A stretch of 64,000 nucleotides of DNA, from positions 9,176,001 to 9,240,000 of the forward strand of contig JAILWY010000012.1 in NCBI GenBank assembly GCA_022113835.1. The letters run 5' to 3'. Origin of the DNA: Atopsyche davidsoni. Taxonomy: Eukaryota; Arthropoda; Insecta; Trichoptera; Hydrobiosidae. The position numbers were made by a program, and so were the translations under genes. The notes under the pieces are model-generated. The model worked only from the letters and a program-made list of their open reading frames with translations, was not told where the DNA came from and ran no database searches. Of the stretch, positions 39,120-50,900 are shown piece after piece; position 1 is the stretch's first letter, and each line of letters opens with the position of its first letter.

Positions 39120-40779
39120 ATTACGGGGTTGCTTCTTTTTTTTAGTATCTCGTAACAAGCTTACGCCGAAGTCTATATGCATTAAAGATACCTTTCGCAA
39201 CGCGAATTACGCGTTTTGTAGATGTGGCTGGAAATTTTAATCTTTTTTATAAAATCATTGTATGCAGCAACATAACTTAAAATAAATATAGATCCTCGGT
39301 TACGAAAAAAACTCAATTGATAATATCGTTTTCAATCATACATGTAATACCAATCAATCTCTTTTCCTGAAAAAATCTGTTTTCAATGTTGTGACATTTT
39401 ATTCAGAAATTGGCATTTGACAATATACATAGATAGATCTTCAGTTTATTCAGAGTGAGTACTTGTTTGTTATGAAAACTAGAAAAGATTACCCAAATAA
39501 ATAAAAATGAAGTTTTACTATGCGTGTTTATAAAGTTTCGACCTTTCAAAAACTATTTAATGTTCAATTTTATTCTCATGTTTTTAGTTAAATTAAAGAT
39601 GAAAATATAGATATTGGAATTAGGAAAATCGTACTTACCTGTCTAGAAGCGAACCCGATCGCCCCATAGGTCGTGCGTTAACTTGTTTACATCGGTAAAT
39701 ATTATATGAAACTCGTAATTATTGTAGAAATACGAATTGAGAGCTTACCATCGTTTACTGATAATAGGATTTACGGTGAAATTATACCGACCAAGTGCCA
39801 GTTTAGAGCCGTCTTCTACAACATAAAGCCTTTTTAAGCCCTGTTTGACCGTTCTTGATTCAATGAGTTTACCGATATAGTCCTCATAAATAAAACAAAC
39901 TCATCGAATCACAAATGATGAAAATTATATTGTATTTACTATATTTGACGTGTGTAAGCGAAAAATGGGTACATCTATATTTTTTAAATGTATGTAGAAA
40001 TATAATTGTAAAGTCGGAAATCAAACGTATAGTCAGTTTATTTTAATATAAATCTCTTTAGAGTGGCTTGAAGATTTGATTTTAAAATTACAAAATATTT
40101 ATCTCACAAAATAAAAAAAATAAATAATATGACTCAATTAATAAAATAGCGTTTTCATATATAGTATATTTACTTTCTAGTATTATTCAATAATTAATTT
40201 TAATAAATCAATACAAAGCAATACGATTTTATCTAAATTCATATCGTCGAAAAAATACACTCGACTTTTATGAACTGATTAAAAAAAAAATCCATGTGGA
40301 TACATGGATGTATTTTATACGCACGTATAGTACAGCCTTCATATAAAGTACCAATAAACTTTAAACTTGTCCCCGGAATTTTTTATCGAGCAGTCACGAG
40401 TGAAATCTGTAAGACAGAGCAGTAACGGAAGACGCGCGGAGAATTCCAAGTACCTCCTGAAGCTCACATGGAGATGTTCATTGAATTGATTAAAAAAATA
40501 AACGCTCAAGAAAGCTTTTTACAATCTGCTAGACATTCCTTGGCTCCCCAGGATATCGATTGTTATTTTAGAAACTTTCAGTATATACATTTACAAATAA
40601 AACTAATAATATTATAAATTATTCGTACTATACAAATACCACCAAGTTCCTTGGTGGTGCAATTTTTTTCGCCTGAATATAAAATTATTAAAGACACTTG
40701 ATATGTTCATAACGATCTGAATGATTAAATAATGTACATATTGAAATTCGTAGACACGTCTTGTAAACCTTTTAAATCT
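39120..40779. other. Spacer with weak coding-like patches
   Basis: AT-rich. Two patches have unusual composition: 39744..39896, with a 51-codon open frame on the minus strand followed by a possible donor, and 40427..40565, with an open plus-strand frame containing VPPEAHMEMFIELI. Neither has enough support to call a gene. A 9-bp hairpin (ACCACCAAG) followed by a T run lies at about 40638..40670. Confidence 0.3.
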
Positions 40780-41151
40780 TCTCTTCTTCGGGTGCCTCAG
40801 AGAAGGTTGGCGATCATCTCACTGAGTTTATACATATGCTGAGCCAGTGTTCATGTTTTTTTTAGGGAGAATAGTGTAGTCCCCGGGTCCTTCTACACCG
40901 CAGTTTTATATTGGAAGGAAAAGTCTGCGTATTGGTGCTACCCAATAGCAATATTATATAATCCTTTCCTTACAAAGCTCTGGCGTTTACAGAAACAATA
41001 GCAAGAGCCCCCCCCATCTCGACAAGGTACTTCCAAAGCACATCCCTCCAGAATCATTCGAAGTCCACTAATCTATTAACGATCCTTTACAAACGTTCAG
41101 GGTATAGAATAGCAGCCATGCACAAGCAACAGAATGGGGAGAGCGGGGAGG
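40780..41151 (+). repeat. Dispersed repeat, modules 1 and 2 together (locus A)
   Basis: Module 1 (40780..40879) matches 17322..17430. Module 2 (40924..41151) matches 61347..61568 in reverse complement, with shared words such as TCGACAAGGTACTTCCAAA and GCAGCCATGCAC. Order and orientation of the two modules are the same as at the right-hand locus. No coding frame is conserved between the copies. Confidence 0.8.
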
Positions 41152-44100
41152 TACAATTTAAATAAGCTTTATTAATTCATTTTATGAATAGAGAAGTACC
41201 AGTTGTATGTTTTAATGGTTACCATTTGACCGGAATTTTTTAAAAGTATTTTTATTGCATTTATTTACGAAAGTAAGTACACAATAAGTCTTCTGAAACT
41301 CAACTATCCGTGTACAATCTAGGCTATAGCATTGGTTTGAATTTACCTCAATATAGTGTAAGTGCTTGAGCCACCCGACTGCGCGGGTACAGGATGTTTT
41401 AGTGTACTTGTATCGCGTCTAAATAGTGGTTTTGGTCGACGTTCATGAGCTTGTACAATGTTTCTCAAGTGTTAATGCCATTTTAAAATTGTCAATAAAC
41501 TTTTTAAGAGCGATACGAGTAATATTTAAATCATTAAACGCAGAAGTTTAAGTTAAAACATATTTTTTGTAAATCAAATTGTACGTAATGATATTATTAT
41601 TCACATGTTATATACGAAAAATATAAAATTAAATTATGAAGAAAATTAAAATATAAATGTTTTTTTATTATTATTGATGTTTCGTTAGTTAATTAAAAAA
41701 AAAAAGCCTTTATAATATAAGCTATGCTGTACTAACATAACTATAAATTTCAACACTTGCACGTTGCTATTTATTAAAGTATTAAAGAGGAACACTAAAA
41801 ACTGGAAAAACAAAATGTATACATTTTGATAAAAAATGTATACATATATATATATTTTTTACATTTGTTCCTTTATTTTGCAGCTGCAAATTTTAGAATG
41901 TACACACACATTGAATTAACATTTTTATAGAGTTCATGGTTTTTATGATTGTATGGACTGCACACCCGTTGTTCAGAAAAATAGCGCAAATACATTGTTA
42001 GTGTTTACATCGGTATATACATTCGTGCTTTATAAAATGTTTTGCCTTACAACAGTAATATCGACTTTAACGAGTAACAAATATACCGCGCATCTGTGGT
42101 GTTGGAAAGTAGTAGTACATTTTATAAATGTAGTAAGCAATCAATAAGAAAACAGTTGCTTAGTAAGTTAGTAATGAGAATACAGCGTATAAGCAAAAAA
42201 AAAGCATAATAGTGTATTAATGATTACAATTTAAGCGTTGAGCTGCTTCATGTTTTTATTCCTCCGACGTTTATGGGATTATATTCAGAGATTTTCCCTC
42301 AAGACGGTCTTAGCACGGTGACTGAAACTTTGGATGACTGAAAACATGACGCTGTTTAACATCCAAGAAAACAAAAAAATTATCTACTGCCTAAACCTAA
42401 AAGCATACTTAAGTTATGCAATTTTAACAAAATAAACAGTTGATTTATAATTAGTAAATATTTAAAAAGAAGTGACCGAAATTAAAAATATGTTTCGTTG
42501 AATACGAGTATAAACACGAGGTTGAAATATTTCAGGAAATAGCCCGGCTGGCGTGATTGTAGCGGAGCTCGCTCGGTTTAATCTGCCATTAACATTGGAT
42601 GGCACTTTCCTTCTGGCGGATGTAAAATGGATGTTGCTGTTTTCCTATTCAAAAGGGAAATGTTACTAACTTATATAAATTTCTAGCGAAAAACAATTCT
42701 AACTTCACAGGAAGTTGAAAGGGTTGTTATTCACGAGAAAGTGGCATTACAAAAGTTGCATCCAATATTTAATTTTAATTTCAGTCTCATTTGTTGAAAT
42801 CTCAGTATTAGTCTTAAATTAACATTCCATGTTTTTTTATTGGTTAAATTTGCAATTTTACTTATCAATTTATTTATACGTTCATATTTTTTTATTATTG
42901 TTAAGGGGCAAGGCATGTTTAAATAATTCAAAAACTCTACCAGCTGAAAATTTTAGACGATATAAGAGAAATAAGAGGACGTATGATAGTCCCAGTCAAA
43001 AATTTTCCAATCTATTTTTTTTATTCTTTTAAAATAATACAAACATCTTTGAAGTAAATGTTGTATTTGTTGAAATTTTATTATTAGTTGTTTGGAGTAA
43101 AAAATAAATATTGCGTGATATTCGATCGCCGGTAAAATTGACAGTACTCGCAACTTGTGAAATATTCGGGGAGATTGTCAGAAGCACCCAAACATCGCTA
43201 CTCACAATCAATAGCAGACTCGAGGCTTTCATAGCTCCCTGCCCCTTCCTAGGACCCCAGCCACGGGTCAACTGGGCGTCATCATCTGCCAGAAGTAAGT
43301 GAGTTATAGGAAGCAACCGAGTCCACTGGAGGACTGATTTACTGACTCCAAAGCGAGGGTCACTCACAATGCCGCACGGGTTTGCAGGGCGCAGCGGTAT
43401 ATATTACGATACAATCGTATTTAATCAGCAATACGCATATTAAACATTATTTTTATATATACGGATATTTAAAAGGTCATGAAATTTTTTGAAAAAAAAG
43501 AATGAAAATGTTTAAAATATGGTTTTTATTGTGCGCAATTACAAAACGAAGTATTTTCATTTTTCAATGTCTATTTTTTGAAAATATTTACTCAATCCGT
43601 TTGTTTATTAATTTATATATATAAACACATAGAAAAACACAAATTAAATAGTTAAATTAACTAAGGTAATAAAACATTGTAAATATGTATTTTACAGTGT
43701 TTTATTATCCTTATAAGTGAAATTATACAACAGCTTAATGTAAAGATAACCATGATATAATGATAGAGGATATGATTTAGTTATATTTAGGTACTGTCTT
43801 TACAAATCAAAGTTACAGATTATGAAGACAATAATAGAATTAAAATGGTTTTGCATGTATTTATAATAAAACAAATAATAATATGCAGTAAAATTATACT
43901 TCAAAGGATATATTCAAATCAAATCCTATTAATTATTTGTGAATTGAAGAAAAGTTAAAAAATCAATATAAGAGCTAGTAAGCATTAATTTTTGGTAGTA
44001 GTAAAAGTATTGTTTGTTTAGCAGAATAAAAAAAATCATACTGCATAAAAGTCTTCGCTAAAAGTTTTAAACGATGCTTTTTAAAATAATTAAAAGAGGA

Positions 44101-44884
44101 AAAAAAGAATTGAAATGAGACTTATGGCTAAAAAAAGTCACAGTTTCCTGACATCGGCATTACTGCAGTGCCATTTTTGCTAAAAAGAAATTGACTTTTC
44201 GCGCTATAAATCAGGTGCGAAGTGTCATTTCATTAAGAGTTATAGGCACGACCTATTTAAGGGGAAATTTGATTAAAACAAGACAATGAATCTCATAAAT
44301 ACCAAAGATTCTTCAGTGTGAACAGTTGGTTCTACAATTTTTCATACCAAACATTGCTTGTAAAACACAATAAACAAATAATAAAGTATATTTATATTCT
44401 AGATAAAAATCCTTAAAAAAACATTTTGATATCATATATAAATATTATAAATATTTTACAAAAATATGTATTAAAGCCGTATTGCCATATATGTCTAAAA
44501 GCTTCGCTTGTCGAAATTACCTTTTGCAAGTACCATTAATGTAACATGTATTATACATTATTTCAAATTAGCGCTATCATTTAGGAAATTGTACAAAAAG
44601 TAAATCATGATACTAGATGAGATACAAAACTCTTTTCGACAAAAATAAGATTTATTAAATGATACTTTGTAGTATAAACGTTTACAATACCGCCAGAGGT
44701 ATTTTAGCAAATATTGAAAATATTGTATTATTAAAATTAATTTTACTATAGATTTTTTTTTGTGAAGACCGTCTCACAGGAAGTACGATGTTGCCTATAC
44801 AGGTTTGATTGATTGATCTTGATTAAGTACATTTTTTCAAATATTGAAAATTAATTAAATAAACTCTTAGAAAAATATCATCGT
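41152..44884. other. Gene-poor stretch with GC-richer islands
   Basis: Mostly AT-rich. Islands of more balanced composition lie at about 42540..42640, 43110..43390 and 44150..44240. The second contains 43145..43294, bounded by an acceptor-like TTGACAG and the strong donor AGAA/GTAAGTGAG on the plus strand, which could be an untranslated or unknown exon. No gene is supported. Confidence 0.35.
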
Positions 44885-44958
44885 GATTTGTGTGGGATTT
44901 GAACCCACATATCCCCAAGCTTACATGGCCGGTGCATTACCAATTATACCAACGAGTT
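44885..44958 (-). pseudogene. tRNA-Thr(UGU)-like sequence, degenerate
   Basis: A 74-nt minus-strand sequence has a perfect box A (TGGTATAATTGG) and a near-perfect box B (GGTTCAAATCC) at tRNA spacing. The D stem, T stem and most of the anticodon stem pair. The anticodon position reads TGT (threonine). The acceptor stem pairs at only about four of seven positions, and position 33, normally T, is A. This points to a pseudogene or the head of an old SINE and not a working tRNA gene. Confidence 0.7.
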
Positions 44959-47900
44959 ACTAGTACTAAGCAAGAATTTTTAATAATTATATCCTATAAA
45001 ACAACAAGTATGACACACGCATGACCAATATATTAAAATAATACTTGTTTATTTCTGATGTACGGGTAGAAACAAATTCGTTCCCTGTCTTTTAAGCACT
45101 TCTCATTTCATACAACTGATCAATTCTACAAAAGTAATCTACTGTTACATGTCACTACTCCTAGAAAAACAAACAAGCCATAATCTTTCCACTTTATAAT
45201 TGGATGATCCTTCTTATTTTTGGTAATCTAAAAGTAATGGCTGCACGCCTATGGCGTACAACTCGCGAAAGGCAATTTTTTACCGGGGTCCGAGTTTGTT
45301 TGTTTACGTTTGGGATAAAGAATAACAAAGAAACCAGATATTCTGTGGACATCCTAAATTAAGCGAGTGTGGGAAGTGTTGGGGATGGGATGCTGGGAGC
45401 CCCCAGGGAGGATTAAAATATATTTGGGTTAAGTGAAGTTCAGGGAGGGATAAGGTGCAAGATACTACCCCAGCCCCATTCTTGTGTGTCATATTTATGG
45501 CTTTAGTAAAATTAAACTGCTTATATAGCGAGGAAAATAGATTATTCAAATATTCTTACGCATAATAAGTTTACTCATACGCAACTAAATTGAGATGAAT
45601 GTAGTTAAATGCAAATTTGAAAGGTTATTTATGGAAATTTAGCCCTCTATCCATATGCTTAGTTTCGTTCATAAAAATTAAAATGCATTCAATGTTACAT
45701 TCCCAAGAATTAAATTAAAAGAAAGAATTTAAACTTTCTTTTAAAAAAAAAAAATCTATATATATATATATATGTATAACCCAAAAACCCAAGGAAAAAT
45801 ATCAGGACATGAATGTTCAAATATGCTGTACTAATATATACATAATATCGGCTCGAGCTTTCGAAACTTGCAAAGAAGGGCCCAGCTGGTGGGAAGTTAA
45901 TGAAAAGTTTCTTTATTACTAAAATCGAAGATAAATAGCAGTATTCTCTAGGTTGTGAGATTCTTCTGGTTCAAAGTTAATTCTCTCGAGAATTTCGACG
46001 CCGCTTTTTTGTGTGAAAATAATCTAAAAATTAAAAGTTCAAATGGTGCCATCTGGGCAATGGCTAGAATAGCATATAAATATATTTATATAAGATATTC
46101 TCAGTTCAGAAGGTGGGTGAAATAGTTAATTATGAGTTTGACATACCTTTTTTTCCCCAATCTAAAATTTTGATGCAACAATTTAGCATAGTTTATCTAA
46201 TACTATAAAATTCGCAAATTGTTTAGAAATCGCTACTTTACTTTATTGTACTCCTTTTTATGTTATGGTGTACCCTTATTATCATCATTATTTATATCCT
46301 TAGAAGGTTAAAGAGAAAAGGGGTCTTTAAATTCTCTCTTGTTGTTGCCTCACATAAAATGAAAATTTCCTAAAGGTCAAAGCATAAAGGTTCGATAACA
46401 TAGTGTGCTGTATATTTAATAAACTATTAACCATTTTAAGAAATTTCGACGTTATTAAAAAGTGCACTAAATGATTTTTTTGATAATGTCGTCCCTCTTG
46501 ATTTCCATAAGCTGTGTAATTATTATACCAAAACGATCTCGTATTAATTTCATATAATTTTTAACATGGAAACGTTGATGATGCGTTTATGAAGCATAGT
46601 TCGTAGCAAATCAATAATGTTCTTAAACAAAAAAGAGGTGTGTTTCATATTTAAGTTACGACTCGTACGTAGATTTTTCCAAGAAATTTTCGCAGCAGTT
46701 AATGATACTTTATGAGTCACACTGTAGGCCGACAGCATATTATTAGTGAATAGGACCAACTGAATGAAAGAAGGAAGCAATAAAAATGTTAAGTTAACAA
46801 GAAAAAAACAGCAAACAGCACAACAGCAAGTGGCTGAGTTTTTATAAAATGGGTCGTCGTAAATATTGTAGTATTCAAGATTGTATTTTTATTTACTTCA
46901 CGAAATCTTTCAAATTATGAAATGAGGATTTCGGAAGGCAAGGAAATTTATATTTATAATTTTTGTAGTGTAAAATATCAACCCTACCATCTTTAGGATG
47001 TTAAATGGCTCTGTGCTACGTGGGTATTGTTTAAATGGTATAAAAACAATCAATAAAGATATAACAGTAAATAACTACCAGAAACTAACCCTCTTCAATC
47101 ACAAATATTGTTATAGTCCCATTACAATATCTGTGTATGGCTGATAGTTATGCCTGAGTAGCACGAAGTGGCGGGGCGGCTGGCCTCATTCACTTGACTA
47201 CAAACGTAATCAAAACGAAGGCGTGAGACATCAGTCACCGGAAGCGGCACGGGGCTGTTACGCAGAACAGGAAAGCTTTGGGGCCATCCAAAACAGAAGA
47301 CTTGCTTTTAATTTTAATAACCATATACATATTTACACTGACAAAGGATTCTATCAAACTGATATTAGAGTTTTTAAAATATATTTAATTTTTAATTGAA
47401 CAATGTCTATTTTTCAAAACTCTGATCAATAGAGATATAATTTTTAAGTAATCATTTATCGGAATTTTATTGAGATCTTTTTAAAAAATAATATGTGATA
47501 TCCGTATAGTATTCTCCAAATGATGTCCATCAATCGTTAAACCGCACATATACATGGAATGATTTTAAACGCGTTTTCTCTGAAAAACTTTGATATATTA
47601 TAAGTTGAATGCTAAGAAAATTGTGTTTGAAAAAATTTATACGTATTTATAGTAATATGTATTGTACGTAGTATATATAAAAAAGAAATGTAAATTTTTA
47701 TTACATTTCTGTCTTCCTATCTTTATTTTCATATTGTTAAAATAAAACCTGTCATTTTTATTTTAAAACAATATGAAAATGATCTAAAAATATTTTAACA
47801 TATAATCTAATTTTAGATTGGTTATTTCATTTTACGTCACAGTACATTTTTTAAAAAATAAGCGTACATCAACGAAAACGAAAAAAATTATGTAAATAAG

Positions 47901-50900
47901 GGTATAAAAAGCGTGATAGGGAGTGTGGCGTCCAACTGCTTGGGCAGGGAGGACTATCGATCTGCGGGGGTGCAGTGGATCAGCTGTTCGTGTTGCGCGA
48001 TGTAAAACCCTGACGGATTGGCGTGGCTGCGACGTGACGTCTCAGATGGGAAGTCATGAGAGCTCCCAGGCTATATCTGTTCTGTGATGCCGATTATCTC
48101 CCTGGGGCTTTCAACGTAAATCATTGGGGCTGGAATATGAGGAGCCGCGCACATTTGTCGTGATATATTATCCGTGATACGAATGAAAAAAACACCACTT
48201 TCTCGGCTAAAACAAAAAGACACCCGCGGCAGCCATCTGCAATTTCGCGTTGGGAAAAAGTTTTTTTAAACGTTTTTTGTAACTTGGTATTCAACTACAC
48301 GTAGCTTTTTGTATTAACATGATTTAGTTTTTATCATAATCAGTTACTAATGGCAGTTGTAACGTGTTGGATTCCTTATTGCGATGTTTCGTAAGTAAGT
48401 GGTATGTTATTTTTTTGCAGAATCAAACGTGATTTTTTAAGAGAGAGAGTTGAATGGACGTGTTTTAATTAATTTTTACAACAGATTTAAATTTCACAAA
48501 GAAAAATAAATGAATATAAATATATTTCTTATGCTACAGTTTACAGGTATCAAAATAATAAAAATTAATGATTTTGTTGAAGATGAAAAATATAAAGTTT
48601 ATTGAAATGGTGAGTAAAAAACAATAAATTATAATTTAAGAATTATTTAAATTGCACACAAATTAAAATAAACTTGTTGAATAAAATCTCATTTCTTAAA
48701 AAAATATATCAATATTTATCTTGGCTCGTTATCGCTAATGAGGTTTTCGAATTGTCAAATACCGCATAAGGCAGTAAATGTTAAAAAATTCACATTAATT
48801 TTCAATGCATGAGTGCTTCTTAGAACTAACTCCAACGATCCAGACCCAGAAGATGCTAGAACTTTCCGGATACATTTTAAGTAATTTTTCAATTGGGGTT
48901 GATCGTTCTTGAGATGCTATATACTTTTTATTTTTTCAATTGGCATATTATCAAAATAGATTTGTCAGAAATGTTCTAAATGACATGTGTCACAAAGAAA
49001 TGAAATTTTCACAAATATACTTTATTTATCGTATACTATTTTTTAGAAAAATAATATATTATTCTATTTTTATAACACATTTTTGAAGATAAGAAGCAGT
49101 TCAAAAGAAACAGGTATAAATCTTCGGTTCCATGTCTCATTTTTTCCTCATTTTACGTTAAACAAGCTCGAGTTTTCTTTAAGGGATGAAACTCAAGCAA
49201 CTGAGCTAAATCTTTAGAAACAAGAAGTCAGAAATTATGCCATAGCACGTAAAAACCTTAAAATATTAATCTCCCCTTTTGAATCATCATATACAAGCAT
49301 TGAAAAAATAAAACAGCAATCTACACAAAAGAAATAAGAGACATTATAAATAGATAAAATATTTAATTATAATTTGTCTAGAGTAATATATTTAATTATT
49401 CTTTATCTGGGTCCAGAGTATATGCGCAGCATGAAACATTGAGTAATTAAATAACATGATTAATTACGTCTTTTCGTACATAGGGTTTAGTGTCTGTTAT
49501 AATAGGCAGATAAATTTACTTTCGCTATTCGATAAAGAACATTATCTGCTCAAGTAATAGTTGTTAGCCTTGGGATTTTATTTCCTCCATTATTGCTGCT
49601 GTATTTCTAAAAGTTAATTGACAATTCAAACTTCAAAAACATACATTTAATTTTCTCTTCATTTATGTCGTGAGCATTGTGTGGAATTAGTTTTATGAAG
49701 TAACGAGAATAACAGAGTTTCCTGGTATTCTGTTCACAGTTATTACTATCACCGGCAAACAAACAATTGAATACACAAAGTGAGATTTTATTGCGGCAAG
49801 AAAAACAAAACGAGTAAAATGAAAGTTAAAATAATAGGTTACGAGCGTAGATGATGAATATCAATGGCGTATTATACTTAATATGATGCCCGGATATGTA
49901 TGAAAACATTTGTCAATGAGGTTGGAACATACACATTTATTAAATAGAATGAGTTTATTTAACAAAACAGAAACGATATAAACTTAAAAAAACGAGCAGG
50001 TTAAAAACTGTGGAACAACGTGCTTAAGTACTTTAAGTCCTCGATTTCAGAATCGTCAATTTTATTCTGTCCGAGAAGCTCCCCTTTGGTATACGTCTAT
50101 TGAGCATTCGTTAATCGTGGAAACAGAACGTCTCCGTAGTGAGTGTTTTTCAACTCCTTTCCAAACATTTCTCTTATATTTTGGAATAGATTCTCTCAAA
50201 GTGTATTTATTTCCACATGAAGACGAGACTTTTTACTCTAAAGAATAAGACATTTTACTCTACAGAATTGGTTCCTTTCATTGCAACCCCCGACTGTTCT
50301 AGAGTTTAGCATTACAACTTATATCTTAGATTTCTAGGAAGAAATTTCTGCCATTTGTTAATAAAAAATATAAATAGAAATTCTGATGAAAAAATATATG
50401 CACTCGGAGCACGTAAAGCAGATAAAATGTGGTAGAGAGTTCTGAAAAAAATCATATGAAATCCACAGTAAATTTGTTGGAAATCAATTTAACCACCCTC
50501 GATGAAGTGGCCAGGATACTGAAGTATGCGAATGGCGAGTCTCTGCCGATCTATTTAAGTGTATCAGCCCAAAATCAACCATTAAAATTATTTGATATTT
50601 TCATTATATTACTTAATCCTATGGTATATGCGTAAAACTTAGTTGATAGGTAAATATACTAGTATATTAATGAAATAATGTACCAATAAATCCTACATAT
50701 AGCAGGACTGACTGTTTAAAACATAGAAGTGCTTGTAATCAATATAAAAAAGCACGCAATAAAATAATATGATAAAGTTGATAATTTTTTTCATTATTTA
50801 AATAAACACAAAATTAAAAAAAACTGTGGCAGTAAGAAATTAAAATGTTTAATCGAATAACACTGAAATTCGGTTGGTCAGGAAAGGTTATGCAAGGTAA

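Noticed and set aside
39744..39896. 51-codon minus-strand frame ending at a donor-like GTAAGC
   Set aside because: No start, no acceptor of good quality and no in-phase next exon could be found.
39916..39968. ATG with a signal-peptide-like run (MMKIILYLLYLTCVS)
   Set aside because: Hydrophobic runs arise easily in AT-rich DNA and no downstream exon fits.
40427..40565. Plus-strand frame with VPPEAHMEMFIELI
   Set aside because: Frames of this length are expected by chance in AT-rich DNA, and a clear splice partner is missing.
40638..40670. Hairpin followed by T run, shaped like a bacterial terminator
   Set aside because: The window is clearly nuclear insect DNA with introns, so the bacterial interpretation does not apply.
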